NCBI GenBank assembly: GCA_030066595.1
Contig: JASJBI010000010.1
Span: 1-64,000 of the forward strand
Length of the DNA stretch: 64,000 nucleotides
Source: Alphaproteobacteria bacterium
GTDB lineage: Bacteria; Pseudomonadota; Alphaproteobacteria; JAJFFI01
Direction of reading: 5' to 3'
Shown: in pieces, positions 62,388 to 64,000 of the stretch
Position numbering within the stretch: position 1 is the first letter of the stretch
Layout: each line of letters starts with the position of its first letter
Translations under genes and position numbers: made by a program
Notes under the pieces: model-generated
Seen by the model: only the letters and a program-made list of their open reading frames with translations
Told to the model about the DNA's origin: nothing
Database searches by the model: none

Positions 62388-63887
62388 TCAGATCTCGAAC
62401 TTGATGCCCTGGGCCAGCGGCAGATCGCGGGAATAGTTCACCGTGTTGGTCTGCCGCCGCATGTAGCCCTTCCAGGCGTCCGATCCGGATTCCCGGCCGC
62501 CGCCGGTCTCCTTTTCGCCGCCGAAGGCGCCGCCGATCTCGGCGCCCGACGGTCCGATATTGACGTTGGCGATGCCGCAGTCCGAGCCCACGGCCGAGAG
62601 GAAGGTCTCGCTCTCGCGCACGTCGGTCGAAAAGATGCAGGACGAGAGTCCCTGCGGCACGTCGTTGTGGATGGCGATCGCGTCCGAGAGCTCGCGGTAC
62701 TTCATGCCGTAGAGGATCGGCGCGAAGGTCTCCTGGCGCACGATGTCGGTCTGGCTCGGCATCTCGACGATCGCCGGCCGCACGTAGTGGGCGTCCGGAA
62801 ACTGGTTCGCGAGCACCCGGCCGCCGCCATCGATGGCGCCGCCCTCCGCCTGCGCCTGCTCGAGCGCCCGCTCCATGCCGTCAAAGGCCAGGCCGTCGAT
62901 CAATGGGCCGACCAGGATCCCGTCGGCCAAGGGATCGCCGATCGGCAGGGTCTCGTAGGCCGCCTTCAGCCGCGGCATCAGGTGATCGTAGATCTCCTCG
63001 TGCACGATCAGCCGGCGCAGCGAGGTGCAGCGCTGGCCGGTGGTGCCGACCGCGGAGAACACGATCGCGCGCAGCGCCATCTCCATATCGGCCGAGGGGG
63101 CTACGATCATCGCGTTGTTGCCGCCGAGCTCCAGAATGGCGCGGCCGAACCGTTCCGCCACCTTTGGCCCCACCGCTCGGCCCATCCGCGTCGAGCCGGT
63201 GGCCGAGATGATCGGCACGTCATGGCTCTCCACCAGGGCCTCGCCGACGTCGCGCTCGCCGACCACGACCTGCAGCAGGCCGTCCGGCGCGTCGCCGAAC
63301 TTGGCCAATGCCTTTTCGAAGATCTTCTGGGTCGCCAGCGCGCAGAGCGGCGTCTTCTCCGAGGGCTTCCAGATCACCGGGTCGCCGCAGATCAGCGCCA
63401 GGGCCGCGTTCCAGGCCCAGGGGGCCACCGGGAAGTTGAAGGCGGTGATCACGCCGCAAACGCCCATCGGGTGCCAGCTCTCGCGCATCGCGTGGCCCGG
63501 GCGTTCGGAGGCGAGGGTGAGCCCGTAGAGTTGGCGCGAGAGCCCCACCGCAAAGTCGCAGATGTCGATCATCTCCTGCACTTCGCCGAGGCCCTCCTGC
63601 AGGATCTTGCCGCATTCCAGGGTGACCAGCCGGCCGAGGTTCTCCTTTTCGGCGCGCAACTCGTCGCCGAACAGGCGCACCAGCTCGCCCCGGCGCGGGG
63701 CCGGCACGGTACGCCAGGCCGCGAATGCCTGAACGCCCTTGGCGATCATCGCGCGCACGTCCTCGGCGGTGTGCGTCTTCAGCCGGGCGATCTCGGCGCC
63801 GTCGATCGGCGTGTGGACGGCGAGCGTGCCGCCGGTGACTTGAGCCTCGGTCAGGCCGTTCGCGGCGAGGATATCGGCATGCGCCAT
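62388..63887 (-). CDS. ALDH7-family aldehyde dehydrogenase (probable aminoadipate-semialdehyde dehydrogenase)
   Basis: A 499-aa NAD(P)-dependent aldehyde dehydrogenase. NAD-binding and catalytic parts: AFNFPVAPWAWNAALALICGD, WKPSEKTPL, SATGSTRMGRAVG, the glutamate motif ELGGNN, and the catalytic cysteine in GTTGQRCTSLRR. The TGQRCTSLRR form and GGAFGGEKETGGGRESGSDAWK near the end are characteristic of ALDH7 (antiquitin) enzymes that oxidise 2-aminoadipate semialdehyde. AAGGAG precedes ATG 63887; an upstream GTG at 63947 is not needed. First gene of a two-gene operon with the saccharopine dehydrogenase homologue. Confidence 0.9.
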   Translation of the reverse strand: MAHADILAANGLTEAQVTGGTLAVHTPIDGAEIARLKTHTAEDVRAMIAKGVQAFAAWRTVPAPRRGELVRLFGDELRAEKENLGRLVTLECGKILQEGLGEVQEMIDICDFAVGLSRQLYGLTLASERPGHAMRESWHPMGVCGVITAFNFPVAPWAWNAALALICGDPVIWKPSEKTPLCALATQKIFEKALAKFGDAPDGLLQVVVGERDVGEALVESHDVPIISATGSTRMGRAVGPKVAERFGRAILELGGNNAMIVAPSADMEMALRAIVFSAVGTTGQRCTSLRRLIVHEEIYDHLMPRLKAAYETLPIGDPLADGILVGPLIDGLAFDGMERALEQAQAEGGAIDGGGRVLANQFPDAHYVRPAIVEMPSQTDIVRQETFAPILYGMKYRELSDAIAIHNDVPQGLSSCIFSTDVRESETFLSAVGSDCGIANVNIGPSGAEIGGAFGGEKETGGGRESGSDAWKGYMRRQTNTVNYSRDLPLAQGIKFEI

Positions 63888-64000
63888 GGCGTTGCTCCTT
63901 GCTTGTGACTGCGGGGGGCGCGGCGGGCACGCCGCCATACGCATCACACCTGTCTCAAATCTGAACGTGATCCTTCGTGTTGGATCGGGACGCGGGTCCG

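Noticed and set aside
1-64000. CRISPR array, prophage or insertion sequence
   Set aside because: No regularly spaced repeats, phage structural genes or transposase frames were found anywhere in the window.

Overview
The window is a GC-rich, densely packed stretch of a Gram-negative chromosome, most likely from an alphaproteobacterium of Rhodospirillales type. The evidence is an LPS/lipid A export operon, a DUF3035 (BamF-type) lipoprotein, a short glucose-6-phosphate isomerase, a 2-oxoacid:ferredoxin oxidoreductase pair next to a ferredoxin-NADP reductase, SapC-family and bactofilin genes, and a zur-znuCB operon. No insertion sequence, integrase, CRISPR array or rRNA gene was seen. One tRNA gene (Arg, anticodon ACG) is present. 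Nearly all of the DNA is accounted for by about 65 genes.

Layout. 1-5.4 kb: tail of an unassigned gene, a small exported protein, a NamZ-like muramidase, a divergent LysE exporter/LysR regulator pair, a PCuAC-fold protein without its copper ligands, xanthine phosphoribosyltransferase and a rhodanese. 5.5-12.2 kb: a coiled-coil lipoprotein, tRNA-Arg, a TVP38/DedA-type membrane protein, a thermonuclease-fold protein, a SapC protein, a bactofilin with a clear terminator, and a BtuF-like protein without a signal peptide. 12.2-17.6 kb: FprA-type reductase, KorA and KorB (2-oxoglutarate-ferredoxin-NADP electron flow), then a compact CysD without CysN. 17.7-22.9 kb: two small genes, the Zur-controlled zinc importer operon, a second thermonuclease-fold protein, two mini membrane proteins, and a MaoC/PhaJ-like hydratase behind a large inverted repeat.

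23-34 kb is a same-strand housekeeping block: ribF, ileS, lspA, the BamF-like lipoprotein, an active/inactive M16 protease pair, pgi and mutL. 34-43 kb: MFS exporter, rsmD with an RluB-type pseudouridine synthase, a class I glutamine amidotransferase, a TPR-glycosyltransferase, a MarR regulator with two membrane-protein genes that share its operator, an M28 peptidase and tadA. 43-51.5 kb: a GAF-PAS-GGDEF-EAL protein; a cell-envelope module of two L,D-transpeptidases around a Braun-lipoprotein-like gene; divergent purD and xseA; an M23 endopeptidase. 51.6-56.6 kb: an outer-membrane operon reading msbA-like, DUF374 acyltransferase, waaA, lpxK, with a decayed glycosyltransferase tail upstream. 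56.9-64 kb: lipid kinase, pmbA/tldE, a fatty-acid-hydroxylase-fold protein, small regulators, a GNAT acetyltransferase, and an ALDH7/saccharopine-dehydrogenase pair pointing to lysine catabolism.

The most interesting signals are the Lpp-like lipoprotein between two L,D-transpeptidases (one with an acidic heptad-repeat tail that runs into the lpp gene), the thrice-used GTGTATATACAC operator of the MarR cluster, the 14-bp inverted repeat ahead of the hydratase gene, and several family members that have lost their catalytic or metal ligands.
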